Below are positions 33,504 through 41,426 of a DNA stretch of 64,000 nt, piece by piece. Position numbers and translations under genes: made by a program. How positions within the stretch are numbered: position 1 is the first letter of the stretch; every line of letters starts with the position of its first letter. Source of the DNA: Nitrobacter sp051912485. Lineage in GTDB: Bacteria > Pseudomonadota > Alphaproteobacteria > Rhizobiales > Xanthobacteraceae. The notes below the pieces were generated by a model. That model saw only the letters and a list, made by a program, of their open reading frames with translations, was not told where the DNA came from and ran no database searches. The stretch lies in assembly GCF_051912485.1 (NCBI RefSeq), contig NZ_CP196822.1, positions 2,480,001 through 2,544,000 of the forward strand, in the 5' to 3' direction.

Positions 33504-34371
33504 GATCAGCCTTGGTTGAAACGCCCGGGTTCGAAATCGTTTGTGCGCCTGACGCTCGCGGGCCGCGCGACCAGGCGGCATACGTAACGGCAAGTCCGGC
33601 AATAAACATCGGTACCGACAATAGCATTCCCATGGTCAATCCGCCCCACAGAAATCCGAGCTGTGGATCTGGCTCGCGAAAGAATTCGCCAGTAATGCGC
33701 GCCATCGCGTACAGCGTGATGAAGCTGCCAAGAACGAGGCCCGGCCGCTTCAGCGCGCCGCCCCGGATCATCAGCGCGAGGACCGTGAACAGCACGAGGC
33801 CCTCGAGCGTGGCCTCGTAAAGCTGGCTCGGATGGCGCGGCAGCGGGCCGCCGTTGGGAAACACCATGGCCCACGGCAGGTTCGGATCCGCCGGGCGGCC
33901 CCACAATTCGCTGTTGATGAAGTTGGCGATGCGGCCGAGGAACAGGCCGATCGGCCCGACCGCGGTGGCGACGTCGCCGAGCGACAGGATCGGCAGCTCG
34001 TGTTTCCGGCAGAACAGGATCACCGCCACCACGCAGCCCATGAAGCCGCCGTGGAACGACATGCCACCCTTCCAGAGCTCGAAGATCTCGGCGGGATGGC
34101 GGATGAAGAAATCCAGGTTGTAGAACAGCACATAGCCAACGCGGCCGCCGAGAATGATGCCGATCGTTACCCACAGGATAAAGTCGTCGAGCTGCAGCAC
34201 CGAGATCGGCGCCGGCCCGCCCCAAAGCTTCTCGCTTTTGAGCAACGCCCGCGCATAGAGCCAGCCGAGCGTAATGCCGCCAATATAGGCCAGCGCATAC
34301 CAGCGGATCGCGATCGGGCCGAGCGAGATGGCGACCGGATCGAAGACGGGGTAGGTGATGAGGAGAAACAT
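33496..34371 (-). CDS. lgt: Prolipoprotein diacylglyceryl transferase
   Basis: Inner-membrane enzyme that transfers diacylglycerol from phosphatidylglycerol to the lipobox cysteine of prolipoproteins. 291 residues, seven membrane segments. Signature MSFHGGFMG and GRIANFINSELWGR (Lgt signature), plus RHPSQLYEA near the C-terminal third, are all present. ATG 34371 has GGAG nearby and gives MFLLITYPVFDPVAISLGP. The same frame continues far upstream but through a repeat and past the divergent ubiK start. Lipoprotein genes at 535 and 30758 would depend on it. Confidence 0.96.
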   Translation of the reverse strand: MFLLITYPVFDPVAISLGPIAIRWYALAYIGGITLGWLYARALLKSEKLWGGPAPISVLQLDDFILWVTIGIILGGRVGYVLFYNLDFFIRHPAEIFELWKGGMSFHGGFMGCVVAVILFCRKHELPILSLGDVATAVGPIGLFLGRIANFINSELWGRPADPNLPWAMVFPNGGPLPRHPSQLYEATLEGLVLFTVLALMIRGGALKRPGLVLGSFITLYAMARITGEFFREPDPQLGFLWGGLTMGMLLSVPMFIAGLAVTYAAWSRGPRASGAQTISNPGVSTKADRD

Positions 34372-34383
34372 CGGTTGTCGTTC

Positions 34384-34444
34384 CACCCAGGGCGTCATGC
34401 CAGCGCTTGTCGCGGGCATCCACGTCTTGAATGATCCCGTCACG
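34384..34444. repeat. Short dispersed-repeat fragment in lgt-ubiK promoter region
   Basis: Contains GCGTCATGCCAGCGC and GTCGCGGGCATCCACGTCTTG, a sequence commonly found in dispersed repeats of rhizobial genomes (in translation MPATSAGMTP). No hairpin was established. It is part of the 210-base divergent region between lgt and ubiK. Confidence 0.35.
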
Positions 34445-34582
34445 ATTGCAAGGAAATCCGGCACTGACAAGGCTTTGCGGCCTGGTCGGGCGATCAAGCG
34501 GGCTTGAACTGCCGTGCCCAAATCGCCATTGTCTGATCGTGAGGCATGGTGGCGATCCAGCCGCCAGCCGGGAGGGAGTAAG

Positions 34583-34837
34583 ATGACCCAGACCAGCAAC
34601 CGGCTTTTCGACGAGATTGGGCGGCTGATGAACGACGCGGCCGGCGCGGCGCAAGGGGTCAAGCGCGAGGTCGATGCGGTGGTCCGCAATCAGGCCGAGA
34701 AGATCATGCGCGATCTCGATATCGTCAAGCGCGAGGAGTTCGAGGCCGTGAAGGAGATGGCGCGACTCGCGCGTGAGGACAACGAAGCACTAAAGGCGCG
34801 CGTCGCGGCGCTCGAGGCCAAGCTCGGCGGTGGCTGA
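34583..34837 (+). CDS. ubiK: UbiK/BMFP family accessory factor
   Basis: 84 residues, mostly helical with a C-terminal coiled coil (EEFEAVKEMARLAREDNEALKARVAALEAKL), the mark of the YqiC/BMFP family; in E. coli UbiK supports ubiquinone biosynthesis by binding UbiJ and membrane lipid. GGGAGGGAGTAAG precedes ATG 34583. Divergent from lgt. Role by family. Confidence 0.85.
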   Translation: MTQTSNRLFDEIGRLMNDAAGAAQGVKREVDAVVRNQAEKIMRDLDIVKREEFEAVKEMARLAREDNEALKARVAALEAKLGGG

Positions 34838-34858
34838 CCGGCTCACTTTTCAGGCTGC

Positions 34859-35011
34859 TCAGCGAACCGCAATGTGTGTGGCTACGGCATTCTCCAGCGA
34901 ATACACGCCGTCGGCATAACCCTTCACCACCGTCCACGTCGCCGCCGTCACAGCCAGCGTCACGGTCGCGAAAAGAATGCCGACGATCTTCAATCCGGCG
35001 CGGTCCGCCAT
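34859..35011 (-). CDS. Small single-pass membrane protein
   Basis: 50 residues: MADRAGLKIVGILFATVTLA then VTAATWTVVKGYADGVYSL, one membrane segment (about 8-28) and a short polar tail. AAGGGGAC lies 4 bases before ATG 35011. Convergent with ubiK (21-base gap). The clear ribosome site and good helix support it; function is unknown. Confidence 0.65.
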   Translation of the reverse strand: MADRAGLKIVGILFATVTLAVTAATWTVVKGYADGVYSLENAVATHIAVR

Positions 35012-35132
35012 AGCCGTCCCCTTGCCCCTTAAGTGGCTCGACAAGACCGCCTGAGGGTTCACAATTCCTTAACAGGGCGCCGGTTTCTTGAAGAAAATCC
35101 GGCTGAAACCGAGACCCGCCGGTTTGGAACCG

Positions 35133-35615
35133 TCAGTTCTGCGGATCTCGGCGCGGTACGAAAACCGACGCCAGAAAGGAAAATACCAGCTCGCCGCGCT
35201 GGTTGGTGCCGGTGTTGCGCATTTGCATGACACCCCATTCCGGCCGCGAGCGGGAGGCTCTGAGCGACTCGACCTCGCTGGCGTAGCAGACGGTGTCGCC
35301 CGCCAGTACCGGCTTCAGCCAGCGCAGGTCGCGAAACCCCGGTGACGGTCCCCACATAGCAGGCTTCTCGCCGCGCGCCGCGGCTACCGCCGCCTCGCGC
35401 TGACCGTCCGCCACCGCCAGCTTCATCCAAACCGAAGCGACATGCCAGCCGGAGGCCGCCAGACCGCCGAACAGCGATTTGCGGCCCTCCTCCTCATCGA
35501 GATGAAACGGCTGTGGGTCGAATTGCGACGCGAAGGTCTTGATGAGTTCCGCGGTGAAAGTAAATGACCCGAGATCGCGATGCTCTCCGATCTTCTTGTC
35601 TTCGAAATAGCCCAT
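35133..35615 (-). CDS. MaoC-like hotdog-fold dehydratase (paralog B)
   Basis: 160 residues. MaoC/(R)-hydratase fold: FASQFDPQPFHLDEEEG, with the Asp and His that hydrate enoyl-CoA in this family, then SLFGGLAASGWHVA and a WLKPVLAGDTVCYASEVES region. It shares this block and overall length with the gene directly upstream (35619-36071); the gap is only 3 bases, so the two are co-translated. Adjacent half-size MaoC proteins often form heterodimers. Substrate unknown. Confidence 0.87.
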   Translation of the reverse strand: MGYFEDKKIGEHRDLGSFTFTAELIKTFASQFDPQPFHLDEEEGRKSLFGGLAASGWHVASVWMKLAVADGQREAAVAAARGEKPAMWGPSPGFRDLRWLKPVLAGDTVCYASEVESLRASRSRPEWGVMQMRNTGTNQRGELVFSFLASVFVPRRDPQN

Positions 35616-35618
35616 GAG

Positions 35619-36071
35619 TTAGCTCAGCGCCGCACGGCGCCCGATGATGATCGGCGACACCGCCTCAAGCAACACCTGCCCGGAAGCATTGCGCACGCGC
35701 ATCGCGAAGGTCACGATGCCCATCTCCGGGCGGCTGCGCGACACCCGCGCCGCGGCAACGTCGACATCCAGCATCAGATCATCGCCGGGGCGCAACGGCG
35801 ACAGCCAGCGGACTTCATCGACACCGGGAGAACCGAGCGACGCGGTCTGTCCGATATAGCCGTCGAACATCATGCGCATCATGAGCGAACATAAATGCCA
35901 TCCCGACCCCGACAGCCCGCGCAGCATGGTGTGCTTGGCCGCCTCCTCATCGAGGTGCATGGGCTGCGGATCGAACTCCGACGCGAATGCGATGATTTCG
36001 TCACGACTGACATGCCGCGGTCCGAATGTGCCGAAACGGCCGACGGGAAAATCTTCAAATACCAGGGTCAT
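35619..36071 (-). CDS. MaoC-like hotdog-fold dehydratase (paralog A)
   Basis: 150 residues. Same fold and motif order as its neighbour: VSRDEIIAFASEFDPQPMHLDEEAAK, LRGLSGSGWHLC, VRWLSPLRPGDDLMLDVDV and a conserved end. Cytoplasmic. ATG 36071 begins MTLVFEDFPVG. First gene of a two-gene unit with the paralog 3 bases downstream. Could act on a CoA- or carrier-bound enoyl substrate. Confidence 0.87.
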   Translation of the reverse strand: MTLVFEDFPVGRFGTFGPRHVSRDEIIAFASEFDPQPMHLDEEAAKHTMLRGLSGSGWHLCSLMMRMMFDGYIGQTASLGSPGVDEVRWLSPLRPGDDLMLDVDVAAARVSRSRPEMGIVTFAMRVRNASGQVLLEAVSPIIIGRRAALS

Positions 36072-36232
36072 GGTGAGACCTGTTGAAGGGGCGGCCCGAT
36101 TGTGGCCGTTATTTGCAGCAATCTCAACCCGTGCGCCGGCATGACGCGGCTGCGATCTTGCCCGGAACGGTCCGTCGGGTGACGTGCCCTCCGGCCTATG
36201 ATGGCGGCGCGGCGCGCGAGGGGGAGCGGCAG

Positions 36233-36547
36233 ATGTTTGAATTCCGGGATCTGTTTCAGTGGGATCGCTTCATCACGCCCACGATCATCAAGATATTCTA
36301 TTTGCTGGTCATGGTCCTGATTATTCTATCGGGATTGTCCGGCATCTTCGCGGGCCTCACTGCGATGGCCGTCAGTCCGTTCGGCGGCTTCATCACGATT
36401 CTTCTCAACGTCGCCGGCGTCCTGGTCGGCATCGTATTTTCGCGCATTGCCGCGGAATGTATCCTGATCGTGTTCCGCATCAACGAGCACCTAGGCGCGA
36501 TCCGCGATCAGGGCGCGACGAGGTCAGGTATGCCCCGTTCAAATTGA
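36233..36547 (+). CDS. DUF4282 family small membrane protein
   Basis: 104 residues. MFEFRDLFQWDRFITPTIIKIFY is the typical opening of DUF4282 proteins (FRDLF...FDRFITP), followed by two membrane helices (LLVMVLIILSGLSGIFAGL and PFGGFITILLNVAGVLVGIVFSRI) and a family-type ARG/Glu-rich end (AAECILIVFRINEHL). GGGGAGCGGC precedes the ATG. Function unknown. Convergent with ychF. Confidence 0.88.
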   Translation: MFEFRDLFQWDRFITPTIIKIFYLLVMVLIILSGLSGIFAGLTAMAVSPFGGFITILLNVAGVLVGIVFSRIAAECILIVFRINEHLGAIRDQGATRSGMPRSN

Positions 36548-36555
36548 ACCGCCCG

Positions 36556-37653
36556 CTAGGTGTTGAACCGGAAATGCATGACGTCGCCGTCGGCGACCAC
36601 ATACTCTTTTCCCTCCAGCCGCAGCTTGCCGGCGTCGCGCGCGCCGGCTTCGCCGTTCAACGCAACGTAGTCGTCGTAGGCAATCGTCTCGGCGCGGATG
36701 AAACCTTTTTCGAAGTCGGTGTGAATGACGCCTGCCGCACCTGGGGCCTTGGTGCCCTTGGTGATGGTCCAGGCGCGCGCTTCCTTCGGGCCTACCGTGA
36801 AATAGGTGATGAGATGAAGCAGATCGTAGCCGGCGCGGATCAGGCGGTCGAGACCCGCCTCTTCCAGCCCCAGCGTTTCAAGGAAATCGACACGCTCCTC
36901 GCGCGACAGCGTCGCGATCTCGGATTCGATCTTCGCTGAAATCGCCACCGCGACCGCGCCCTCCTTCGCCGCATGGTCGAACACGGCTTGCGAGAAGGCG
37001 TTGCCGCTCGCCGCCGAGCCTTCCTCGACGTTGCAGACGTAGAGCACCGGCTTTGAGGTCAGCAGTCCAAGCATGCGGAAATTGCGTTCTTCCTCAGGCT
37101 TGCGTTCCATGCCGCGCGTCGGCTTGCCGTCGCGCAGGAGCTTGAGCGCGCGCTCGACCAGATCGAGCTGCTCCTTGGCTTCCTTGTCGTTGCCCTTGGC
37201 CTTTTTCGAAAGAGTATCGACGCGCTTCTCGAGGCTTTCAAGATCGGCGAGCATCAGTTCGGTCTCGATGGTCTCGATGTCCGCGAGCGGCGCGATTTTG
37301 CCTTCGACATGCGTGATGTCGGAATCCTCAAAGCAGCGCACCACATGCGCGACCGCATCGACCTCGCGGATGTTGGCGAGAAACTGGTTGCCGAGACCTT
37401 CACCTTTGGAGGCGCCGCGCACCAGACCGGCGATGTCCACGAACGTCAGTTGCGTCGGAATGATCTGCGCCGATTTGGCAATCGCCGCGAGGCGGTCGAG
37501 GCGCGAATCCGGCACCGCCACGGCGCCGACATTGGGCTCGATGGTGCAGAACGGATAATTCGCCGCCTGCGCCGCCGCCGTCTCCGTCAACGCGTTGAAC
37601 AGGGTCGACTTGCCGACATTGGGCAATCCGACGATACCGCATTTGAATCCCAT
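36556..37653 (-). CDS. ychF: Redox-regulated ribosome-associated ATPase YchF (OLA1 family)
   Basis: 365 residues. Obg-related P-loop protein that prefers ATP and binds the ribosome; conserved GIVGLPNVGKSTLFNALT at the start (residues 6-22), the G2/G3 region FVDIAGLVRGASKGEGLGNQFL and a C-terminal TGS domain (LITYFTVGPKEARAWTI). Cytoplasmic. Last gene of the rplY-pth-ychF group, 146 bases after pth, with a degenerate repeat in the gap. Confidence 0.96.
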   Translation of the reverse strand: MGFKCGIVGLPNVGKSTLFNALTETAAAQAANYPFCTIEPNVGAVAVPDSRLDRLAAIAKSAQIIPTQLTFVDIAGLVRGASKGEGLGNQFLANIREVDAVAHVVRCFEDSDITHVEGKIAPLADIETIETELMLADLESLEKRVDTLSKKAKGNDKEAKEQLDLVERALKLLRDGKPTRGMERKPEEERNFRMLGLLTSKPVLYVCNVEEGSAASGNAFSQAVFDHAAKEGAVAVAISAKIESEIATLSREERVDFLETLGLEEAGLDRLIRAGYDLLHLITYFTVGPKEARAWTITKGTKAPGAAGVIHTDFEKGFIRAETIAYDDYVALNGEAGARDAGKLRLEGKEYVVADGDVMHFRFNT

Positions 37654-37675
37654 TGCATCCTCAGCGTCTCTTGAT

Positions 37676-37796
37676 CGTCATTGCGAAGCGCGCGACAAAA
37701 TCGGCTCTTGCCAATTTTGCGCGGAGCGAGGCATCCAGCGCCACAGTATTCAGGCTGGATTGCTTCAGCGCTCAACACCTCACAATGGCGTTTCAT
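37676..37796. repeat. Degenerate GTCATTGCG-type repeat
   Basis: CGTCATTGCGAAGCG at the left and CTGGATTGCTTCAGCG... CACAATGGCG at the right form imperfect inverted ends. The sequence type (CGTCATTGCGAGCGAAGCGAAGCAATCCAG) is a common dispersed repeat in Bradyrhizobium-like genomes. It fills most of the pth-ychF gap. Confidence 0.5.
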
Positions 37797-37799
37797 CCT

Positions 37800-38411
37800 T
37801 CACTTGGCGCCCTCGGCACCACTGTCGTTCTCGACGAATCCCTTCGCTTGCATCGCGAGATGCACCTTGTTCTGAAACGCCGAATCCCTGGCTGCAACAA
37901 GCAGCGCCGCGTTTTCCGCCACGATATCCACCAGCGCCTCGACCCATGGCCGCTCGCTCTTGGCGAAATCGTTCAGCACATGCGCATGCACCAGTTCCTT
38001 GACGCCGGGGTGACCGACGCCGAGCCGGACGCGGCGATACTCGTTGCCGATATGCGCCGAAATCGATCGCAAGCCGTTGTGTCCGGCAATGCCGCCGCCG
38101 ACCTTGACGCGGACTTTGGCCGGGGGGAGTTCAATCTCGTCGTGAAACACCACGACGTCACTCTCCGTCAGCTTGAAGAATTGAGCGGCGTCCTGAACGG
38201 CGTTGCCGGAGTTGTTCATGTAGGTCGTAGGCTTGAGCAGAATGACACGTTCCTGATCGAGCGTGCCTTCGGAAGCCTCGCCCTGAAAGCGACGGCGCCA
38301 CGGTGCGAAACCGTGACGCCGCGCGATCTCGTCCACGACCATGAACCCGATGTTGTGCCGGTTGCCTTGATACTTCGTGCCGGGATTTCCCAGTCCGACG
38401 AACAGGCGCAT
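37800..38411 (-). CDS. pth: Peptidyl-tRNA hydrolase
   Basis: Frees tRNA from peptidyl-tRNA dropped during translation. 203 residues. MRLFVGLGNPGTKYQGNRHNIGF holds catalytic His19 and Asn9; VVVFHDEIELPPAKVRVK and GGGIAGHNGLRSI are also diagnostic. Follows rplY by 15 bases, a conserved bacterial pairing. C-terminal tail is a little longer than in E. coli. Confidence 0.96.
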   Translation of the reverse strand: MRLFVGLGNPGTKYQGNRHNIGFMVVDEIARRHGFAPWRRRFQGEASEGTLDQERVILLKPTTYMNNSGNAVQDAAQFFKLTESDVVVFHDEIELPPAKVRVKVGGGIAGHNGLRSISAHIGNEYRRVRLGVGHPGVKELVHAHVLNDFAKSERPWVEALVDIVAENAALLVAARDSAFQNKVHLAMQAKGFVENDSGAEGAK

Positions 38412-38426
38412 GATACGGGTTATCGC

Positions 38427-39137
38427 CTACTTTTTCTTGTCGCCACCGCCTGCGGGCGCCTTCGCGGCGGCCGCGCCGCCAGCAGCCGCGCCTGCCGCGG
38501 GAGCTGCGCCTGCCGCGGGAGCCGCGGTGCCGGCCGCAGCCGCAGCGGCAGCAGCCTTGAGTTCTTCCGCGTAACCTGACGGCGGCACGATGGTCACCAG
38601 CGTGATGTCCTCTCGCGCCAGCGGCTTCACGCCGGGCGGCAGCTTGACGTCGGACAGATGCAGCGAGTGACTGATTTCCAGTCCGCCGACGTCGGCCTCG
38701 ATAAACTGCGGAATGTTATCAGCCGCGCACTCGACATCGATAGCGTGGGTCACGAGGTTGACGGTGCCGCCGCGCTTCACACCCGGCGCGACCTCCGCCT
38801 TCAGCAAGCGAAGGGGAATGCTGACGCGAATGGTAGCGCCTTCGCCGAGCCGCATGAAGTCCACGTGGATCGGAAAATCCTTGACCGGATCGAGATGGAA
38901 GTCGCGCGGAATAACACGATGCTTCGTGCCCTCCAGGTCGACGTCAAAGATCGTGGTCAGGAAACGGCCTGCCAGAATGCGCTGACGCAGTTCTGCTTCT
39001 TCGACCGAGATCGGCTGCGGGGGCTGGTTGTTTCCATAGATCACACCGGGCACTCGGCCGGCGCGACGCTCTGCCCGGGCGGCCCCCTTGCCGCTCTTCG
39101 GACGCGCGGTCGCCTTCAATTCCTTGACGGTCGCCAT
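38427..39137 (-). CDS. rplY: 50S ribosomal protein L25/general stress protein Ctc
   Basis: 5S-rRNA-binding ribosomal protein; the long CTC form. 236 residues with the L25 domain (KATARPKSGKGAARAERRAGRVPGVIYG) and the beta domain after about residue 95 (VDFMRLGEGATIRVSIPLRL). The last 45 residues are an Ala/Gly/Pro-rich low-complexity tail ending in KKK, common in alphaproteobacterial L25. First gene of the group with pth (15-base gap) and ychF. Confidence 0.94.
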   Translation of the reverse strand: MATVKELKATARPKSGKGAARAERRAGRVPGVIYGNNQPPQPISVEEAELRQRILAGRFLTTIFDVDLEGTKHRVIPRDFHLDPVKDFPIHVDFMRLGEGATIRVSIPLRLLKAEVAPGVKRGGTVNLVTHAIDVECAADNIPQFIEADVGGLEISHSLHLSDVKLPPGVKPLAREDITLVTIVPPSGYAEELKAAAAAAAAGTAAPAAGAAPAAGAAAGGAAAAKAPAGGGDKKK

Positions 39138-39832
39138 CGATTTAGTCCTTGCTTTTCAAAAAGTTAAAGGCCGCAATCGCGGCCATTGCACGTCACCGGC
39201 AAGCCTCCAGGGGTGCGGGGGCCGTGAGACGTGGCGGCGTTCTAACCGTAAACGCCCGAAATAACAAGGAAATGGGCTGGATTTTTCTGCTCTCCGGCTA
39301 TCGCGTGAGGCCGCGGTCAGACGCCAAGGACAACAGGCCGCGACGAGACACCGCCTGGCGCGAGGCCCAAACCTTCTCGAGATAAATTTCGAAGGCGATG
39401 CGATTGATTGCTCCGTCGAGCGCGAAAGAACGCGGCCATGCGGCGCGCCGACCATCAGCCGCTCGTCTCGCGACCTTGGAAATCGTTCGTCTCGTGAAAC
39501 CCCATTCAATCAGATCGGATCATGCGAGACTCGCGACAAGCGAGTCCGGACCGCAGGACTCGCACAACGCGAATCCGATTCTGTTTTGTTCACGGCGCGA
39601 GCCGTATCGCCGTTTGATCAGTTGTGGACGACGCGCGCTTTGCCTGTGGACGGACTCCGGGCGGCGTTGCGCCGATTCAGCAAATCACATCAGTTGATCC
39701 GCGCGGGACATCATCCTCATTCGATCCGCGCGATTGATGGATCGTCCGGGAGATCGATGTCCGCGGCGTGCCAGCACCGGCCGTCCTATGCGTGCGTATC
39801 AAACACAAGCAAACAGCAAGGATCGGGACGGC
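39138..39832. other. 695-base gene-free interval between rplY and a YbjN-like gene
   Basis: Longest stretch without a supported gene. It must hold the rplY promoter at its left end. Frames here are Arg/Ser-rich shadows. Near 39524-39562 the heptamer GACTCGC and its complement GCGAGTC occur four times, including the inverted pair GACTCGC-GACAA-GCGAGTC (39528-39546). Two TGTGGAC words occur near 39624 and 39650. No tRNA, terminator or riboswitch fold was recognised. Confidence 0.5.
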
Positions 39833-40333
39833 ATGTCGCTGCTCGAAGGCGTTATCGATTCCAAAAACAACCCGCTGGCGGTGGTGGAGGATATTGCCGC
39901 CACCAACGACTGGGCGTTCGAGCGTTCCGGCGAAGACGAGATCACCATCGTCTCGAAGGGCAGCTGGACCGATTATCAAATCACCTTCACCTGGATGGGC
40001 GAGATCGAGGCGCTGCATCTGGCCTGCGCCTTCGACATGAAGATTCCGGTGGCCCGCCGCGGCGAGGCCCAGCGCGTCATCGCAGCGATCAACGAGCAAT
40101 TGTGGATCGGCCATTTCGACATCTGGACCCAGACCGGCACGATCATGTACCGCCATGCGCTCGTCCTTCCCGAGGGGCTGATCGCGTCGAACGCACAATG
40201 CAAGGATATGCTCGCCGGCGCGATCCATGCCTGCGAACGCTATTATCCGGCACTGCAATTCGTGGTCTGGGCCGGCAAGACCGCGGCCGAGGCGATGACC
40301 GCCGCGATGTTCGACACCCAGGGCGAGGCGTAA
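39833..40333 (+). CDS. YbjN-domain protein
   Basis: 166 residues, no signal peptide. NPLAVVEDIAATNDWAFERSGEDEITIVSKGSWTDYQITFTW and the later AQCKDMLAGAIHACERYYPALQFVVW block are typical of YbjN-domain proteins in alphaproteobacteria, a fold related to type III secretion chaperones. Biochemical role unknown; YbjN affects motility and stress traits in E. coli. ATG 39833 is chosen because GGGACGG precedes it and similarity begins here. proC lies 180 bases downstream on the same strand. Confidence 0.87.
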   Translation: MSLLEGVIDSKNNPLAVVEDIAATNDWAFERSGEDEITIVSKGSWTDYQITFTWMGEIEALHLACAFDMKIPVARRGEAQRVIAAINEQLWIGHFDIWTQTGTIMYRHALVLPEGLIASNAQCKDMLAGAIHACERYYPALQFVVWAGKTAAEAMTAAMFDTQGEA

Positions 40334-40368
40334 CCTCTCACGCAATTTCCGCGCAATTCCGTCGGTGT

Positions 40369-40462
40369 CATGGCCGGGCTTGACCCGGCCATCTATCCTC
40401 TTGCAAATCATTTCTGAAATGATGGATCGCCAGGACATCTGTGCGAAGACGTGCTTCGCACC
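40369..40462. repeat. Triple-hairpin dispersed repeat between the YbjN-like gene and proC
   Basis: Three successive perfect hairpins: ATGGCCGGG / CCCGGCCAT (40370-40392), ATCATTTC-T-GAAATGAT (40407-40423), and GTGCGAAG-ACGTG-CTTCGCAC (40441-40461). The sequence type is common in Bradyrhizobium-like genomes. It lies in the 182-base gap upstream of proC and would be transcribed if the two genes were joined. Confidence 0.65.
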
Positions 40463-40515
40463 TTTAGCCCGGCGATTTTGGTGTGTCGTCCATTCGCCGA
40501 GCCTGGAACATTGTC

Positions 40516-41346
40516 ATGGCTGAACCACAGACTCCGCTCGCAAACATCTCCGGCACCGTCGTTCTCGCCGGTGCGGGGAAGATGGGCGGCGCGTTGCTGA
40601 CCGGATGGCTCGCGCGAGGACTGAATCCGAAGCGTGTCGCCGTGATCGAGCCTCATCCCTCCGACGATATCCGCGCGGTCGCCGCCACAGGCGTGCGATT
40701 GAACCCCGCAGCAAAGGATGCAGGCGCGGTCGCGGCGCTCGTGCTCGCAGTCAAGCCGCAAACGTTTGGCAACGCCGGCCCGGCATTGCGCCCGCTGATC
40801 GGGCCGTCGACCCTGGTGGTGTCGATCATGGCGGGCACGACGATTGCCGTGCTTGACGCGGTCTGCGGCGGCAACATCGTCCGCGCGATGCCCAATACGC
40901 CGGCCGCGATCGGCCGCGGCATCACCGTGGCGGTCGCCGCCAAGGGCGTGAACGAGGAGCAGCGCGCCACGGCCGACGCGCTACTGCGCGCCACCGGGGC
41001 AGTAGAATGGATCGATGACGAAGCGCTGATGGACGCCGTCACAGCGGTCTCGGGATCGGGACCGGCCTACGTCTTTCTGCTCGCCGAGGAATTGGCGCGT
41101 GCCGGCGTCACAGCCGGCCTGCCTGCAGATCTTGCCGCGAGACTGGCTCGCGAGACCGTCGCCGGTTCAGGCGAACTGCTGCACCGATCCGATCTCGACG
41201 CCGCGACGTTGCGCCAGAACGTCACTTCGCCCGGCGGCACTACGGCTGCCGCACTCAGCGTGCTGATGGGTGAGAACGGCATGAAAGAGCTGATGACGCG
41301 CGCGGTCGCGGCCGCGGCGGCGCGATCGCGGGAGCTGGCAAAGTAA
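40516..41346 (+). CDS. proC: Pyrroline-5-carboxylate reductase
   Basis: Last step of proline synthesis: reduces pyrroline-5-carboxylate with NADPH. 276 residues. Rossmann motif VVLAGAGKMGGALLTGWL near the N-terminus, RAMPNTPAAIGRGIT in the middle and the ProC signature DEALMDAVTAVSGSGPAYVFLLAEEL followed by VTSPGGTTAAAL. ATG 40516 gives MAEPQTPLANISG; the frame extends 11 codons upstream without support. Cytoplasmic. Confidence 0.95.
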   Translation: MAEPQTPLANISGTVVLAGAGKMGGALLTGWLARGLNPKRVAVIEPHPSDDIRAVAATGVRLNPAAKDAGAVAALVLAVKPQTFGNAGPALRPLIGPSTLVVSIMAGTTIAVLDAVCGGNIVRAMPNTPAAIGRGITVAVAAKGVNEEQRATADALLRATGAVEWIDDEALMDAVTAVSGSGPAYVFLLAEELARAGVTAGLPADLAARLARETVAGSGELLHRSDLDAATLRQNVTSPGGTTAAALSVLMGENGMKELMTRAVAAAAARSRELAK

Positions 41347-41426
41347 TTCTCTCTATTCACGTGTAGAAGCAGCTCTCTCGGATAGCAGAACCATATTTAG
41401 GACCCTGCGAACTCAATCCGTGATGC

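Noticed and set aside
39620..39660. Two TGTGGAC words that resemble half DnaA boxes
   Set aside because: They do not match TTATCCACA well, are only two, and no origin-type AT-rich stretch or dnaA/hemE/parA neighbourhood is present.
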